The notes under the pieces were generated by a model. The model was not told the origin of the DNA. It worked only from the letters and a program-made list of their open reading frames with translations, and ran no database searches. Position numbers and translations under genes: made by a program. 64,000 nucleotides of DNA, taken from Coremacera marginata. Lineage: Eukaryota; Arthropoda; Insecta; Diptera; Sciomyzidae. Shown piece after piece: positions 63,463-64,000 of the stretch (positions within the stretch are counted from its first letter, which is position 1; the number at the start of each line of letters is the position of its first letter). The stretch spans positions 89,095,704-89,159,703 of the forward strand of contig OU612043.1 in assembly GCA_914767935.1 (NCBI GenBank), read 5' to 3'.

Positions 63463-64000
63463 AAGTGGGAAGACATAGCGGAAAAAAATGAACATAAAAT
63501 AGAGTTTGATAAGTCATTTAAGTGTCTAAATAACAATAGGCAAATACAAAAAGAGACACTGGAAAAACACACAGATTTTAGCACTTAATTTTAATGGGAT
63601 TAGAAGCCTACTAAATGTTCACTATAATAAACTTACGCCAGAGCATAAGACAGTAGCTAATAAAACCTTCTGGAAGTTTAGAGACAATCTTATAAAAATA
63701 AGTACAACACGACACATAGAACTAAATATACAAACAACTTTAGATAAAGAGGTTAAGGTAGATTATACATTCATAAATATATTTGACACAGACGAAGAGC
63801 ATACAGAAAATAATATAAAATTTTTCAACTCCTCAAGAACAAACCGATACAAACAATTTAGCCACAATGACGCAAACCCCACTAGAATTCTTAAATATTG
63901 CCTCGAAGATCTTACCAGATTTCGATGGCAAATCCCAAAACCTTCAGAGAGACACAAGCAATGAAAATAACGATACAGTAGCCATTAGTTTAGTGAAAAC
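63463..64000 (+). pseudogene. gag of the mdg1-like element, frameshifted and cut by window end
   Basis: From about 63463 the frame MKWEDIAEKNEHKIEFDKSF stops; a second frame reads ILALNFNGIRSLLNVHYNKL to TRHIELNIQTTLDKEVKV; a third near 63865 reads TPLEFLNIASKILPDFDGKS, the mdg1-type capsid start, then NENNDTVAISLVKT. A segment between QNLQ and the DTVAISLVKT block looks shortened. At least two frameshifts in 540 nt. Confidence 0.7.

Overview
The window looks like intronic DNA from a higher fly (Diptera, Schizophora). It is AT-rich, and the only host gene I can support encodes a protein almost superimposable on Drosophila Ras85D (Ras1). The mobile elements (gypsy, mdg3-like, mdg1-like, Penelope-like, jockey/LOA-like LINEs, Tc1, mariner, hAT-like and pogo-like MITEs) also fit a fly. 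A tephritid or other large-genome fly is my guess; the sequence alone does not fix the species.

The Ras gene runs on the minus strand and spans almost the whole window. Exon 1 (58596-58734), exon 2 (58389-58529) and exon 3 (58220-58335) are separated by tiny introns of 66 and 53 nt. Exon 4, with the last 58 codons and a CELL prenylation box, lies at 12151-12327. Intron 3 is therefore 45,892 nt, and everything recognisable inside it is mobile DNA. All exon junctions have GT/AG ends and matching phases and give a 190-residue Ras. The 66-nt intron is a multiple of three and has no in-frame stop.

Downstream of Ras (left, 1-12150): a decayed minus-strand LINE (134 to about 3145), a large foldback (3895-7865) enclosing tRNA-like SINE heads and a minisatellite-bearing repeat, a repeat family rich in GGGCGTGG/GCCACGCCC words, and several MITEs.

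Inside the intron, left to right: an apparently intact Tc1 element (13396-15061), a 1.1-kb hairpin (17894-19008), hAT-like and other non-autonomous elements (20.2-26.4 kb), a broken Tc1 element (27495-29140), a complete mdg3-like LTR element in minus orientation (29972-35232, TSD GAGT), and a Penelope-like element (about 35392-47435). The Penelope-like element has been hit by a 963-bp hAT-like element (36334-37296), a full gypsy provirus (38814-46246, TSD TACA) and a 637-bp element (46403-47039). Then come a pogo-like MITE, a MITE carrying a dead mariner (48134-49695), a decayed Tc1 element (about 51640-52861), a 5'-truncated jockey/CR1-like LINE (54081-56885) and a small MITE close to exon 3.

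Upstream of Ras (right, 58735-64000) there are more nested MITEs and, from 62014 to the window end, the 5' part of an mdg1/412-like LTR element (LTR, primer site, small membrane-protein ORF, broken gag).

Most element proteins are broken by stops or frameshifts. The best-preserved are the Tc1 transposase (13713-14708) and the LINE reverse transcriptase (54344-56440). No CRISPR array, rRNA or functional tRNA gene was seen.
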